Assembly (NCBI GenBank): GCA_002162815.1
Contig: MAAT01000010.1
Location: 1-38,541 of the forward strand
DNA: 38,541 nt
Direction: 5' to 3'
From: Gammaproteobacteria bacterium 53_120_T64
GTDB taxonomy: Bacteria; Pseudomonadota; Gammaproteobacteria; Pseudomonadales; Porticoccaceae
Shown here: positions 24,453 to 34,864 of the stretch, piece by piece
How the letters are laid out: every line of letters starts with the position of its first letter
Position numbering within the stretch: the stretch's first letter is position 1
Program-made: the position numbers and the translations under genes
The notes under the pieces: model-generated
The model's database searches: none
The model's input: the letters and a program-made list of their open reading frames with translations, nothing else
Told to the model about the DNA's origin: nothing

Positions 24453-27275
24453 TCACGCGAAACAGCGCTGCTCACCGTCGCCCTCAACATTGTCGACGCA
24501 GCGCGCGCAAATTTCGGGGTGCAGGGTATTGGCACCGACATCTTCGCGGTGATGCCAGCAGCGCACACACTTCTCGCCCTTGCTTAATTCAACCTGAATA
24601 CCGAGCCCGGCAATGGCACTCTCGCTAGCGCCGCTCGCCGGCAAGTCACTTTGCGGAAGTACCGATGCAGCGGAGGTAATCAAAATAAAGCGCAGCTCGT
24701 CACCGACTTTCGCCAGGGTACTGGCCAGCTCGCCGTCACAATACAGGGTCACACTGGCTTCGAGAGAACCTTTCAAGCGACCCGCCTGACGCTCAACTTC
24801 CAGCGCCTTGTTGACGGCTTCTTTAACGGCGATAAATTGCTGCCAGTCGTCTTCACCTAGGACCTTATCCGTGGCCAACTCAGGTAGCGCATACCACTCG
24901 GCAAGGTGCACAGACTCACTGCGCTCACCCGGCAGGGCCTGCCACACTTCCTCAGCGGTAAAACAAAGAATGGGGGCAATCCAACGCACTACAGCTTCGG
25001 CGACATGGTAGAGCGCCGTTTGCGCCGAGCGCCTTGCCAGACTGTCACTTTGGCAGGTGTACTGGCGATCTTTAATAATATCGAGATAGACACCACCGAG
25101 ATCACCGGCACAAAAATTGTGGATTTTCTGGTAGATGCTGTGGAAATTATACGTCTCGTAGGCGCTGTTAATCTCCGTCTGCAATTGCCCGGCACGTGCA
25201 ATCACCCAGCTATCAAGAGACAGCAATTCGTCGCTGGCCACGCAGTCTGTGGCGGGGTTAAAGCCGTCAAGGTTCGAGAGCATAAAGCGGATGGTATTGC
25301 GAATGCGGCGATAGGAGTCGGCGGTGCGACGCAAAATCTCATCGGACACCGTCATCTCACCGCTGAAATCGGTGGAGGCCACCCACAGGCGCAGCACATC
25401 GGCACCCAGCTGGTTGATCACCTTTTGCGGGGCCATCACATTGCCCAATGACTTGGACATTTTGTGGCCCTTGGCATCGACGGTAAAACCGTGGGTCAGC
25501 ACCGCTTTATAGGGCGCCGTGCCGTTAATGGCGATCGATGACTTTAAGGAGGACTGAAACCAGCCACGGTGCTGATCGGAGCCCTCGAGATAAAGGTCTG
25601 CCGGGTAACGCAGGTTGGTGCGGCGGCGCAAGACGGCCTCGTGACTAACACCGGAGTCAAACCAAACATCGAGGGTGTCGCTGACCTTGTCGTACTGATC
25701 GGCTTCATCACCGAGTAAATCTCGCGCTTCAAGATCGTACCAGGCATCCATGCCATCGCGCTCAACCAGCAGGGCAACCTGCTCAATCAGCGCCGGCGTA
25801 TTCGGGTGCAACTCGCCGGTTTCAGCGTGGATAAACAACGCAATCGGCACACCCCAGGTACGCTGGCGTGAAATACACCAGTCCGGGCTGTTCTCCAGCA
25901 TGGACTCCATGCGCGCCTGCCCCCAATCGGGGAACCACTGTACTTTTTTGACTTCGGCTTTCGCCGCGTCGAGCAGCCCATGGGCCGTCATGCTGATAAA
26001 CCACTGTGGCGTAGCACGGAAAATCAGCGGCGTTTTGGTGCGCCAGCAATGGGGAAAGCTGTGGGTGATTTTACCGTCGGCCAATAAACTGTGGCGTTCA
26101 CGCAGTAGCTCGACAATTTTCTCATCGACCTTATACACGTGTTCACCGGCGAACAACTCAACGGAGGCGCGATACACCCCGTGATCGTCAAGCGTGTTTA
26201 AAGTGCCGATACCGTATTTGCGCGACACAATAAAATCGTCAACACCGTGGTCGGAGGCCGTGTGTACGGCACCCGTACCCGCTTCGGTGGTGACGTGATC
26301 ACCGAGTAGTACCGGCACCTGTCGATCGTAAAAAGGATGTTGCAGTAACAGGCCTTCCAGCGTTTCACCCTGGCAACGGCCGACAATAGTGGCGTCTTCA
26401 ATCTGCCAGCGTTCCAGTGCCGATGCCATCAATTCAGCAGCGACCAGTAAACGCCGTGGCTCGCCATTCACCGTGCATTGCAGCAGGACATATTCAAGCT
26501 CGGCGTGGAGTGACACCGCCTGGTTGGCAGGTAGTGTCCACGGGGTGGTGGTCCAGATAACGACGGTAATATCACCCTCGCCACTTAGTCCCTCAGCAAA
26601 GGCTTCACTGAACTTCTGTTGATCGACAGCGGGGAACATCACGTCAATAGAGAAAGAGGTTTTATCCTCGTACTCCACCTCGGCCTCGGCCAGCGCCGAG
26701 GCACCAACCACACTCCAGTAAACTGGCTTATAGCCTTTCACTAGATGGCCGCTTTCGGCGATTTTGCCAAGGGCGCGAATAATATCGGCCTCGTACTGGT
26801 AGTTAATACTCAGATAGGGGTCGTCCCACTCACCGAAAACACCGAGGCGAATAAAATCTTTCTTTTGCCCCTCGACCTGACGCAAAGCATAGTCGCGACA
26901 CTTCTGGCGGAAGGCTTTGTAATCAATTTTGGCACCGGCCTTGCCGTGCTTTTTCTCAACCTGATGCTCAATGGGCAGACCGTGGCAATCCCAACCCGGT
27001 ACGTAGGGGGCGTCGTAGCCCATCACCGTGCGCGACTTAACGATAATATCCTTGAGGATTTTATTCACCGCGTGGCCAATATGAATATCGCCATTGGCAT
27101 AGGGCGGGCCGTCGTGGAGAATAAACTGTTCGCGCCCCGCACGAGCCTTGCGAATGGCGCCGTAGAGGTCATTTTGCTGCCATTTCTTTAACATACCCGG
27201 CTCGCGCTGGGCGAGGTTGGCTTTCATCGGGAAGGCCGTTTTCGGCAGATTCAAGGTCGCTTTATAGTCGGTCAT
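24453..27275 (-). CDS. ileS: Isoleucyl-tRNA synthetase
   Basis: 940 residues, class I synthetase charging tRNA-Ile, with editing of valine. The HIGH motif is in [20 protein letters not shown] (about residue 58-77), the CP1 editing domain follows ([16 protein letters not shown]), and the KMSKS loop is [10 protein letters not shown] (about residue 604). The C-terminus has the zinc ribbon with [12 protein letters not shown] and ICARCVDNV, typical of the bacterial (mupirocin-sensitive) type. It lies between ribF and lspA on the minus strand, with a 63-base gap after ribF. Confidence 0.98.
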   Translation of the reverse strand: MTDYKATLNLPKTAFPMKANLAQREPGMLKKWQQNDLYGAIRKARAGREQFILHDGPPYANGDIHIGHAVNKILKDIIVKSRTVMGYDAPYVPGWDCHGLPIEHQVEKKHGKAGAKIDYKAFRQKCRDYALRQVEGQKKDFIRLGVFGEWDDPYLSINYQYEADIIRALGKIAESGHLVKGYKPVYWSVVGASALAEAEVEYEDKTSFSIDVMFPAVDQQKFSEAFAEGLSGEGDITVVIWTTTPWTLPANQAVSLHAELEYVLLQCTVNGEPRRLLVAAELMASALERWQIEDATIVGRCQGETLEGLLLQHPFYDRQVPVLLGDHVTTEAGTGAVHTASDHGVDDFIVSRKYGIGTLNTLDDHGVYRASVELFAGEHVYKVDEKIVELLRERHSLLADGKITHSFPHCWRTKTPLIFRATPQWFISMTAHGLLDAAKAEVKKVQWFPDWGQARMESMLENSPDWCISRQRTWGVPIALFIHAETGELHPNTPALIEQVALLVERDGMDAWYDLEARDLLGDEADQYDKVSDTLDVWFDSGVSHEAVLRRRTNLRYPADLYLEGSDQHRGWFQSSLKSSIAINGTAPYKAVLTHGFTVDAKGHKMSKSLGNVMAPQKVINQLGADVLRLWVASTDFSGEMTVSDEILRRTADSYRRIRNTIRFMLSNLDGFNPATDCVASDELLSLDSWVIARAGQLQTEINSAYETYNFHSIYQKIHNFCAGDLGGVYLDIIKDRQYTCQSDSLARRSAQTALYHVAEAVVRWIAPILCFTAEEVWQALPGERSESVHLAEWYALPELATDKVLGEDDWQQFIAVKEAVNKALEVERQAGRLKGSLEASVTLYCDGELASTLAKVGDELRFILITSAASVLPQSDLPASGASESAIAGLGIQVELSKGEKCVRCWHHREDVGANTLHPEICARCVDNVEGDGEQRCFA

Positions 27276-27338
27276 AAGTCTCTGGTTTAGCTCACTTTCA
27301 ATTCAGTTCAACGCCGTATAAAGGCACTACACAACGAT

Positions 27339-28313
27339 TTAATTTGATACCGACGAGAAGTACTCTCGAGCGGTTTTAATATCTTGATTTATATTGATTA
27401 CCAGCTCATCGAGCGTGGTGAATTTCTGCTCGTCACGCAGCTTCTGCTTAAACTCCACGGCAATGCGCCGGCCGTAAATATCACCCGCCCAATCCAGCAT
27501 ATGCACTTCCAGCACCGGCTTTAGCAAATCACCTAAGGTGGGCCGCAAACCGACATTGGCCACGCCCGGTATGCACTCATCATCGAGCAATACCTCGACG
27601 GCAAAGACGCCACTCAACGGTGCCCGGTAGCGGTGTAAATTCACATTGGCGGTGGGAATACCCAGTTTGCTACCCAACTGCTGCCCGTAACAGACCTTGC
27701 CCGATATGCGAAAGGGTCGGCCCAATAGAGCTTTGGCGGTATCAAAACGACCCGCCTCTAGCTCGGCGCGAATGCGCGTACTGCTAACCCGCTGCTGGTC
27801 GGCCTTAATGGTTTTGGTCGAAACCACCTCAAACCCCTGCTTTGCGCCCACTTCTTCGAGCATCGCAAAATCACCCTTGCGATCACAGCCAAAGTGGAAA
27901 TCGTCGCCAATCACTAGGCATTTAATACCCAAACCGCCAATCAACAGCTGGTCGACAAATTGCTGAGCGGTAAGGCTGCGCATGGCGCGATTAAACTGCA
28001 GGCAAACTACCCGATCGACGCCTGCGTCGAGCAGGGCATCCACTTTTTCTCGCAGCCGCATCAAACGCGCCGGGGCCTGCTCGCGGGAAAAGTATTCCCG
28101 GGGCTGGGGCTCAAACATCGTGACCACTGAAGGCACTGCATAAAAATTGGCGCGCTCATTGATCTGGGCAATAATCTTCTGGTGACCGTGGTGCACACCG
28201 TCAAAGGAGCCGATGGTGGCGACGCAGCCTCGGTGCTCCTCGCGCAGGTTGTGCAAACCTCGAACAAAGAAATCCACCACACCATTTGCCACTGCCAGAG
28301 CCCATCCCATCAA
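27339..28313 (-). CDS. ribF: Bifunctional riboflavin kinase / FAD synthetase
   Basis: 324 residues as an open frame. RibF turns riboflavin into FMN and FAD. The N-terminal FAD synthetase domain has GCVATIGSFDGVHHGHQKII and VIGDDFHFGCDRKGDF; SSTRIRAELEAG ends it. The flavokinase domain has GKVCYGQQLGSKLGIPTANV and LRDEQKFTTLDELV. Related proteins begin a few residues before RGLHNLR, so the true start may be a GTG about 33-36 bases inside this frame. A perfect -10 hexamer TATAAT (28327-28322) lies only 9 bases before the ATG, which also favours an internal start or a leaderless message. It lies between murJ and ileS. Confidence 0.94.
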   Translation of the reverse strand: MMGWALAVANGVVDFFVRGLHNLREEHRGCVATIGSFDGVHHGHQKIIAQINERANFYAVPSVVTMFEPQPREYFSREQAPARLMRLREKVDALLDAGVDRVVCLQFNRAMRSLTAQQFVDQLLIGGLGIKCLVIGDDFHFGCDRKGDFAMLEEVGAKQGFEVVSTKTIKADQQRVSSTRIRAELEAGRFDTAKALLGRPFRISGKVCYGQQLGSKLGIPTANVNLHRYRAPLSGVFAVEVLLDDECIPGVANVGLRPTLGDLLKPVLEVHMLDWAGDIYGRRIAVEFKQKLRDEQKFTTLDELVININQDIKTAREYFSSVSN

Positions 28314-28413
28314 AACGAGGAATTATACCCAGCCCAGCCGCCGAAAGGCAGCCCTGCCGTGAGAAAGTTAAACGATAGCCAATACCGCTATGCTCGATAA
28401 GCCGCTCAACAAA

Positions 28414-30021
28414 CTACCTTGCCGGGCTGCGCAATTGCTTAAGACGAAAACCGCACAGCAACAGCGTTGCCGCGTAGGCGATAAAACCAGCACTACAGAT
28501 GCCCAGCACGGTCAGTGCCCGGGTCAAAAAACCCATCGCAAACCAGTCGCCGTACCGACCCAGGCAAAGGTATAAGACCCCAGCCATCGTGACATTGGCC
28601 AGTAGTAACATCCCGGCAAATCCAGCCCAGCCCGTTGATGCACGGTACACGCCACTGCGACGCAAACCGCGAAACAGTAAACCCGCATTCAGAAAGGCGG
28701 CAAAAGATGTTGCCAACGCCAGCCCAGCGTGGCCGAGAGCAAAGTAATGGTGTAAGGCCAAGACAAAAATTAAGTTCATCACCATATTCGCGGCCATCGC
28801 CACCAAGCCAATCTTTACCGGTGTCTTGGTATCCTGGCGAGCAAAATAACCCGGCGCCAGCACCTTGATCAGCATAAATGCCACCACACCCAGGGCGTAG
28901 GCGCGCAGGCTAAAGCCCGCCATCACAATATCGCGCCGGTCAATCGCGCTACCGTCGTAAAATAGGGCCGCTAGTAGCGGCTCAGCGATCATCATCAGGG
29001 CAATCGAGGCCGGCACCGCGATTAACAATACGAAGCGCAGCGCCCAGTCGAGGGTGGCATTAAATTCTGCCGGTGATTTGGCCGCGTGCTGGCGTGAGAG
29101 ACTGGGCAGAATAACCGTCGCTGCCGCTACGCCGAAGACACCCAGGGGCAACTCCGCCAGCCGGTCTGAATAGTAGAGCCACGACACACTGCCGGTGGGT
29201 AAAAAGGAGGCAATGACGGTGTCGAGCAGTAGATTGATCTGACTCACGGAGACGCCAAAAATAGCCGGCGCCATCAGCCGCAGAATTTTTTTAACCCCAG
29301 GGTAGTGCCAGTCCAGCTTTGGCGAGGGGAGCAAATGGATATTCGCCAAAAAGGGAATTTGGAAAAGCATCTGAATAACACCGGCAGCAAACACGCCCCA
29401 GGCTAGGGCAAACACCGGCTGCTCAAACCAGGGGGCAGCGACCAGCGCGGCACTGATCAAACAAACATTCAGCCACACCGGGGTAAAAGCCGGCACGGCA
29501 AAACGGTCGTAGCTGTTTAGAATGCCACCGGCAAAACCGGTTAGAGAAATAAACAGTAGGTAGGGGAAGGTCACCCGAATCATTTCGGTAGTGGCCTGGA
29601 ACTTGGCGGGATCGCCAACAAAACCCGGGGCAAAAAGCCCGGCAAGCATGGGCGCGGCGATCACCGCAACAACCGTGAGCACAATTAACACCGAACCCAG
29701 GGCGCCCGCCACTCGGTCAATTAACTCTTTTACCGCCGCATGACCGCCTTCGTTGCGATACTCGGTCAGCACCGGCACAAAGGCCTGGGCAAAGGCTCCC
29801 TCGGCAAACAGACGGCGCAAGAAATTGGGTATTTTAAAGGCGACAAAGAAGGCGTCGGCAAAACCATCGGCGCCAATCACCCGCGCAAACACCACGTCGC
29901 GAATCAGCCCGAGTATCCGCGACAACATGGTCATGGCGCCGACAATGGCACTGGAACCGAGTAAACCTCGGCGGGGCTTGGACGGCACTGAGGGTTTCGG
30001 CGGCACTGGGGTTTCGTGCAA
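28414..30021 (-). CDS. murJ: Lipid II flippase MurJ (MviN)
   Basis: 535 residues with about 14 membrane helices, MOP superfamily. It moves lipid II across the inner membrane for cell-wall synthesis. Family segments: SSAIVGAMTMLSRILGLIRD, GADGFADAFFVAFKIPNFLR, RLFAEGAFAQAFVPVLTEYR and the mid-protein SWLYYSDRLAELPLGVFGVA. The start is TTG at 30021, with AGGA 7 bases upstream; the resulting N-terminus has a proline-rich leader of about 20 residues (ETPVPPKPSVPSKP) before the first helix, longer than usual. It leads the murJ-ribF-ileS-lspA-fkpB-ispH series. rpsT, often beside murJ in pseudomonads, is not seen in the gap to hslV. Confidence 0.95.
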   Translation of the reverse strand: MHETPVPPKPSVPSKPRRGLLGSSAIVGAMTMLSRILGLIRDVVFARVIGADGFADAFFVAFKIPNFLRRLFAEGAFAQAFVPVLTEYRNEGGHAAVKELIDRVAGALGSVLIVLTVVAVIAAPMLAGLFAPGFVGDPAKFQATTEMIRVTFPYLLFISLTGFAGGILNSYDRFAVPAFTPVWLNVCLISAALVAAPWFEQPVFALAWGVFAAGVIQMLFQIPFLANIHLLPSPKLDWHYPGVKKILRLMAPAIFGVSVSQINLLLDTVIASFLPTGSVSWLYYSDRLAELPLGVFGVAAATVILPSLSRQHAAKSPAEFNATLDWALRFVLLIAVPASIALMMIAEPLLAALFYDGSAIDRRDIVMAGFSLRAYALGVVAFMLIKVLAPGYFARQDTKTPVKIGLVAMAANMVMNLIFVLALHHYFALGHAGLALATSFAAFLNAGLLFRGLRRSGVYRASTGWAGFAGMLLLANVTMAGVLYLCLGRYGDWFAMGFLTRALTVLGICSAGFIAYAATLLLCGFRLKQLRSPAR

Positions 30022-30250
30022 TGGCTTATCCTAATTCTGGGAGCTTGGTAATTGACGATAATCATCGAGTCACTGGCGCCAGACACCTCGGCGAAAAGCA
30101 CTCAAGCAGCGCACTCTCTATTGCTTGCATCGTCTTTTATCGTAATATCGCGACACAACACGTGAAGGCGAACAGTGTAACGGTGCGGCGGGTCAGCACC
30201 AAGGGCTAGACTTATGCGCTCAAAAAACACCCAAATGAGGCCCCGGTGAA

Positions 30251-30280
30251 CATTGAATTCCGACCACGTCGCCCCCAGAT
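30251..30280 (+). promoter_or_regulatory. Candidate sigma32 heat-shock promoter for hslVU
   Basis: CATTGAA (30251-30257) and CCCCAGAT (30273-30280), 15 bases apart, resemble the sigma32 consensus CTTGAAA-N12-14-CCCCATNT. Transcription would begin near 30287, leaving room for the GGGAG ribosome site at 30299. hslVU is a classical heat-shock operon, so the location fits. Confidence 0.45.
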
Positions 30281-30309
30281 AGGACTGAGTATATAATTGG
30301 GAGATTCCA

Positions 30310-30870
30310 TTGGAACAATATCGAGGCACCACCATTCTCTCCGTCCGACGCAACGGCAAAGTCGTTATCGGCGGCGATGGCCAGGTATCACTGGGCAATA
30401 CCATCATGAAAGGCAACGCGCGCAAGGTCAGGCGCCTGTACAACGACGAAGTGATTGCCGGCTTCGCGGGCGGTACCGCCGATGCCTTTACCCTATTCGA
30501 ACGCTTTGAAGCCAAGCTGGAAGAGCACCGGGGCAATATCGTCCGCGCCGCCGTCGAGTTGGCCAAAGACTGGCGCACCGACCGCATACTGCGCCGCCTC
30601 GAAGCGCTGCTCGCGGTCGCCAATAAAGACGCTTCTCTTATTATTACTGGCAACGGCGATGTCATTCAGCCCGAAGACGATCTTATCGCCATCGGCTCCG
30701 GCGGCCCTTTCGCCCAGTCAGCGGCCATGGCCCTGCTCAAGAATACCGACCTGAGTGCTCGCGACATCGTCGAAAAAGGTTTGGAAATCGCCGGCGATAT
30801 CTGCATTTATACCAACCACAATCGCACCATTGAAGAGCTCGACAGCGTGGTCGCTGACAAGCCCGAATAG
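30310..30870 (+). CDS. hslV: ATP-dependent protease subunit HslV
   Basis: 186 residues, the proteasome-like peptidase of the HslUV heat-shock protease. The chain starts [16 protein letters not shown]: a six-residue propeptide before the catalytic N-terminal Thr7, unlike E. coli where Thr2 follows Met directly; I recall similar MEQ(Y/F)xG starts in other gammaproteobacteria. [22 protein letters not shown] and [18 protein letters not shown] are family hallmarks. The start is TTG, supported by GGGAG 6 bases upstream (30299-30303). Its partner hslU follows 70 bases later. Confidence 0.96.
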   Translation: MEQYRGTTILSVRRNGKVVIGGDGQVSLGNTIMKGNARKVRRLYNDEVIAGFAGGTADAFTLFERFEAKLEEHRGNIVRAAVELAKDWRTDRILRRLEALLAVANKDASLIITGNGDVIQPEDDLIAIGSGGPFAQSAAMALLKNTDLSARDIVEKGLEIAGDICIYTNHNRTIEELDSVVADKPE

Positions 30871-30940
30871 CATAAGCTCAGGGCCGAACCATGAGTCTCG
30901 GCCCGAGCGATACCAAGCAGTCAATTTTAGGGAACAAGCC

Positions 30941-32272
30941 ATGTCTAATATGACCCCTCGTGAAATCGTCCACGAGCTCGACCGCCACATCGTCGGCCAA
31001 AACCAGGCCAAGCGCGCCGTCGCTATCGCCCTGCGCAACCGCTGGCGCCGCATGCAGCTCAATGAAGAGCTGCGCAATGAAGTCACCCCCAAGAACATCT
31101 TGATGATCGGCCCCACCGGTGTCGGCAAAACCGAAATTGCCCGCCGTTTAGCGAAGCTATCCAACGCGCCCTTTATCAAGGTTGAAGCCACCAAGTTCAC
31201 CGAAGTCGGTTACGTCGGTCGCGATGTCGAATCGATTATCCGCGACCTGGTCGAAACCGCCGTCAAGTTACTGCGCGAGCAGGAAGTCACCAAGGTTGAC
31301 CAGCGCGCCAAGGACCAGGCCGAGGAGCGTATCCTCGACGTACTGCTGCCCCCGGCCCGCGGTGACGACGATAAAGTCGAAACCGGAGACTCCAGCGCGC
31401 GCCAACTGTTCCGCAAAAAACTGCGCGAGGGCGACCTCGACGACAAAGAAATTGAAATCGATCTCAGTGCCGCCGCCCCCAATGTCGAGATTATGGCGCC
31501 CCCCGGCATGGAAGAGATGACCAACCAACTGCAGGGCATGTTCTCCAATATGGGCGGCGGTAAGACCAAGACCCGCAAGCTCACCGTTGCTCAGGCCCTG
31601 AAACACCTGACGGAAGAAGAGGCTGCCAAGCTGGTCAACGAAGACGATATTAAAGCGCGCGCCATCAACAATGCCGAACAAAATGGCATTGTCTTCATCG
31701 ACGAACTCGACAAGGTCGCCAAGCGCGGTGAAACCTCGGGTAGCGATGTCTCCCGCGAAGGTGTACAGCGCGATCTGCTGCCACTGATTGAGGGCTGCAC
31801 CGTGTCGACCAAGTACGGCATGATCAAGACCGATCACATCTTATTTATCGCCTCCGGGGCTTTCCACTTTTCCAAGCCCTCCGATTTGATCCCCGAATTG
31901 CAGGGCCGCTTGCCGATTCGCGTCGAACTCGATTCCCTCAACGCCGACGATTTTCAGCGCATCCTCACCGAGCCCAAAGCCTCACTCACCGAGCAGTATC
32001 GCGAGCTACTGGCCACCGAGGGCTTGAGCGTCAACTTTAGCGACGAGGGTGTAAAGCGCCTGGCAGAGATTGCCTCCGAGGTCAATGAGCGCACCGAAAA
32101 TATCGGCGCACGCCGCCTCCACACTGTGCTCGAGCGCCTGCTCGAAGAGGTTTCCTTTGAAGCCGGGGACCTCGCGGCCGACGGCAAAACGATTGAAATC
32201 GATGCCGCCTTCGTCGACCAGCACCTCGATGCTCTAGCCAGCGATGAAGATCTGTCGCGCTTTATTCTTTAA
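30941..32272 (+). CDS. hslU: ATP-dependent protease ATPase subunit HslU
   Basis: 443 residues, exactly the E. coli length. HslU is the AAA+ unfoldase hexamer that feeds HslV. Visible motifs: [20 protein letters not shown] at the start, Walker [10 protein letters not shown] (about residue 57), the pore loop region [11 protein letters not shown], Walker [14 protein letters not shown], and the sensor and C-terminal parts [13 protein letters not shown] and [18 protein letters not shown]. The start ATG at 30941 follows GGGA and gives the standard N-terminus; the longer frame upstream overlaps hslV. The C-terminal LSRFIL reaches into HslV pockets to activate it. Confidence 0.97.
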   Translation: MSNMTPREIVHELDRHIVGQNQAKRAVAIALRNRWRRMQLNEELRNEVTPKNILMIGPTGVGKTEIARRLAKLSNAPFIKVEATKFTEVGYVGRDVESIIRDLVETAVKLLREQEVTKVDQRAKDQAEERILDVLLPPARGDDDKVETGDSSARQLFRKKLREGDLDDKEIEIDLSAAAPNVEIMAPPGMEEMTNQLQGMFSNMGGGKTKTRKLTVAQALKHLTEEEAAKLVNEDDIKARAINNAEQNGIVFIDELDKVAKRGETSGSDVSREGVQRDLLPLIEGCTVSTKYGMIKTDHILFIASGAFHFSKPSDLIPELQGRLPIRVELDSLNADDFQRILTEPKASLTEQYRELLATEGLSVNFSDEGVKRLAEIASEVNERTENIGARRLHTVLERLLEEVSFEAGDLAADGKTIEIDAAFVDQHLDALASDEDLSRFIL

Positions 32273-32318
32273 CTCGCTATTTAGCTAACGGCAACGTCAG
32301 CATTTACTAAAGGCCCCT

Positions 32319-34211
32319 ATGCCCCTACTTCGACTCGACAACGTTAGCCTGCACTTCGGCACCCGCGACCTGCTTAAATCGGTCGACCTAACCCTGCACA
32401 AAAACCAGAAAATCGGTTTACTGGGTCGCAATGGCGAGGGCAAAACCACGCTGTTAAAACTGCTCGGCCAGCGCATCCAGGCCGACAATGGCGAGTACTG
32501 GTTGCGCCCCGGCTGTAAGATCGCCTGGCTGGAACAAGACCTGCTCGTCGCCGACGAATCCTCGGTGTACGACATCGTCGCCAGCGGCCTCGAAGAAGTG
32601 GGCGCTCTGCTCGCCGCCTATCACCACAGTATTAATGACGGTGACATGGACGCCATGGCCCGCGTGCAGCACGAGCTAGAGGCCAAAGATGGCTGGCTGC
32701 TGCAGCAAAAGGTCGACACCATTATCAGCCAACTTGAGCTACCCGCCGATGCGCTGATGAAATCCCTGTCTGGCGGTTGGCGCAAGCGTGTCGCGCTGGC
32801 CAAGGCTCTGGTCACCGACCCCGACATACTGCTGCTTGATGAGCCGACCAACCACCTCGATATTCTCGCCATTGAATGGCTTGAAAATCAGCTGAAAAGC
32901 TTTCGCGGCGCACTGATTCTGGTCACCCACGACCGGGCTTTTCTGCAGCAGGTCGCCAATGAAATCGTCGAACTCGACCGCGGCACCCTCCACGCTTGGC
33001 GCGGCGACTACCGGGGTTTTCTGGTTTACCGCGAGCAGCAAATGGTCGAGGAAGAGCGCGCCAACGCCCTGTTCGACAAAAAACTCGCCCAGGAAGAAGT
33101 CTGGATACGCCAGGGGATTAAAGCCCGCCGCACCCGCAACGAGGGCCGCGTGCGCGCCCTAAAAAGCCTCCGCGATGAGCACTCCCAGCGCGTCAGCCGC
33201 CAGGGCAAGGCCGACTTCAGCATCGAAACCGGCGGCACCTCCGGCAAAATCGTTGCCGAACTCGAACATGTCAGCCACAGCTTTAATAACGGCCCGGTGA
33301 TCGACAACCTATCACTGAAAATTATTCGCGGCGACCGCATCGGCTTTGTCGGGGCCAACGGCGCGGGTAAGTCGACTCTGCTGAAAGTCCTGCTCGGCGA
33401 ACTCGCCCCGCAACAGGGCACTGTCAAACTCGGCACCAAAATGGAGGTTGCCTATTTTGACCAGCTGAGAAATCAGCTCGACCCCGAAAAAACCCTGCTC
33501 GACAATGTCTGCGGCGGCCAGGAATTTATTACCATCAACGGTAAAGACCGCCACGCCATTAGCTATTTAAGCGACTTTTTGTTCAGCCCCGAGCGGGTGC
33601 GCCTACCCTGTAAAGCGCTCTCGGGTGGCGAACAAAACCGCGCCATTTTGGCCAAGCTGTTTAGCAAGCCCGCCAATATCTTGGTACTCGATGAACCCAC
33701 CAACGACCTCGATATCGAGACTTTGGAACTACTCGAGGAGATCCTGCTCGACTTCAAGGGCACGGTACTGCTGGTTAGCCACGACCGGGAATTTATGGAT
33801 CACACCGTGACCCGCATCCTCACCTTTGATGGCCAAGGTAAAATCAGCGCCCACGTCGGCGGCTACAGCGACTGGGTAGCCCGGGGAGGTAAGCTCCAAG
33901 CCGAGAGCCAAACCGCTGGCGGCAAAAAAAACACGTCTCCAGCCGCGAACTCACCAGCGCCGGCCCAGCCCTCAACAGCTGTAGCAGAGGCCAAGAAAAA
34001 GCGCTCCTACAAGGACCAGAGAGAACTAGACGCCCTACCCGCGCAACTGGAAAAACTCGAACAGCGCCAGGGCCAGCTCGAGGAGGAAATCGCCCAAGCC
34101 GGCTTTTATCAACAGGATAAAACAAGCCAAGACAAAACCCTCGCGGCCTTGTCGGCCCTGCAAATAGAACTCGAGCAAGCCTACCAACGCTGGGGCGAGC
34201 TGGAAGACTAA
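32319..34211 (+). CDS. uup: ABC-F family ATPase Uup
   Basis: 630 residues with two ABC ATPase domains and no membrane helices. Domain 1: Walker A GRNGEGKTT, signature LSGGWRKRVALA, Walker B LLLDEPTNHLD. Domain 2: GANGAGKST, LSGGEQNRAILA, LVLDEPTNDLD. The linker between them is the charged ABC-F helical arm (LFDKKLAQEEVWIRQGIKAR). The C-terminus (about 560-625) is a predicted coiled coil, which in Uup binds DNA, joined by an Ala/Pro-rich hinge. ABC-F proteins act on ribosomes; Uup also affects precise transposon excision. It starts 46 bases after hslU on the same strand. Confidence 0.93.
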   Translation: MPLLRLDNVSLHFGTRDLLKSVDLTLHKNQKIGLLGRNGEGKTTLLKLLGQRIQADNGEYWLRPGCKIAWLEQDLLVADESSVYDIVASGLEEVGALLAAYHHSINDGDMDAMARVQHELEAKDGWLLQQKVDTIISQLELPADALMKSLSGGWRKRVALAKALVTDPDILLLDEPTNHLDILAIEWLENQLKSFRGALILVTHDRAFLQQVANEIVELDRGTLHAWRGDYRGFLVYREQQMVEEERANALFDKKLAQEEVWIRQGIKARRTRNEGRVRALKSLRDEHSQRVSRQGKADFSIETGGTSGKIVAELEHVSHSFNNGPVIDNLSLKIIRGDRIGFVGANGAGKSTLLKVLLGELAPQQGTVKLGTKMEVAYFDQLRNQLDPEKTLLDNVCGGQEFITINGKDRHAISYLSDFLFSPERVRLPCKALSGGEQNRAILAKLFSKPANILVLDEPTNDLDIETLELLEEILLDFKGTVLLVSHDREFMDHTVTRILTFDGQGKISAHVGGYSDWVARGGKLQAESQTAGGKKNTSPAANSPAPAQPSTAVAEAKKKRSYKDQRELDALPAQLEKLEQRQGQLEEEIAQAGFYQQDKTSQDKTLAALSALQIELEQAYQRWGELED

Positions 34212-34218
34212 GCCCAGG

Positions 34219-34242
34219 CTTGGCGGCCAACTTGACGCCAAG
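34219..34242 (+). terminator. Hairpin just after uup (possible weak terminator)
   Basis: CTTGGCG (34219-34225) pairs with CGCCAAG (34236-34242) around a 10-base loop, 8 bases after the uup stop. No T-run follows. A new promoter lies just downstream at 34267, so a transcript boundary here is reasonable. Confidence 0.35.
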
Positions 34243-34266
34243 AGATATTACGCCCAGTTATGTGAA

Positions 34267-34295
34267 TTGACACCTTTGCGCCGCTGACTTATGGT
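34267..34295 (+). promoter_or_regulatory. Sigma70-type promoter for the MaoC gene
   Basis: A perfect -35 TTGACA (34267-34272), 17-bp spacer and -10 TATGGT (34290-34295, four of six). A start near 34302 leaves a short leader carrying AGGAG just before the ATG at 34326. Confidence 0.65.
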
Positions 34296-34325
34296 TACCG
34301 GCTAATTCACTCAAGGAGAAGCCCC

Positions 34326-34841
34326 ATGCCAAAATCTGTTGAAATTGCCCCCGGCCACTACCGTGAATCCTACGGTCGTTACCTCGAAGACTTTAAAGTC
34401 GGCGATCTTTACGAGCACCGCCCCGGACGCACCATTAGCGAGACGGACAACACCTGGTTCACCCTGCTGACCATGAACCAGCACCCCCTGCATTTCGATG
34501 CCGAGTACGCCAAACACAGTGAGTTTGGCAAGATGCTGGTCAACAGCACCATGACCCTCGCCATTCTTTGCGGTATGAGCGTTTCAGATGTCAGTCAAAA
34601 AACCATCGCCAACTTGGGCTGGAAAGAAATCAAGATGACCGCCCCGGTTTTTATCGGCGACACCCTCTATGCCGAGTCAAAAGTACTGGAGATTCGCGAA
34701 TCGAACAGCCGCCCCAACGCCGGCATCGTGACCATTCTCACCACTGGTAAGAACCAGGATGGCGTCGAGATCTGTAACTTTATACGCTCCATGCTGATCC
34801 CCAAAACCGGCCATGCCGTGGACGACAAAGCTAACTACTAG
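34326..34841 (+). CDS. MaoC-like (hot-dog) enoyl-CoA hydratase/dehydratase
   Basis: 171 residues, single hot-dog domain of the MaoC family. YGRYLEDFKVGDLYEHRPGR opens the fold, MNQHPLHFDAEYA (residues 50-62) is the active-site helix, and IKMTAPVFIGDTLYAESKVL the following strands. In classical R-specific hydratases the motif is GDxNPLHxD; here Asn51 and His53 replace the catalytic Asp and the Asn, with His56 kept. This MNxHPLH form resembles mesaconyl-/methylmalyl-CoA-type dehydratases, so a branched or dicarboxylic acyl-CoA substrate is possible (inference). Its own sigma70 promoter and AGGAG ribosome site lie upstream; an acyl-CoA dehydrogenase follows 119 bases later. Confidence 0.85.
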   Translation: MPKSVEIAPGHYRESYGRYLEDFKVGDLYEHRPGRTISETDNTWFTLLTMNQHPLHFDAEYAKHSEFGKMLVNSTMTLAILCGMSVSDVSQKTIANLGWKEIKMTAPVFIGDTLYAESKVLEIRESNSRPNAGIVTILTTGKNQDGVEICNFIRSMLIPKTGHAVDDKANY

Positions 34842-34864
34842 CCCCTGTCGCATCAAGTCATACC

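Noticed and set aside
30292..30297. TATAAT just before hslV as the -10 box
   Set aside because: Transcription would start at or past the ribosome site at 30299-30303, and no -35 box is present at the correct distance.
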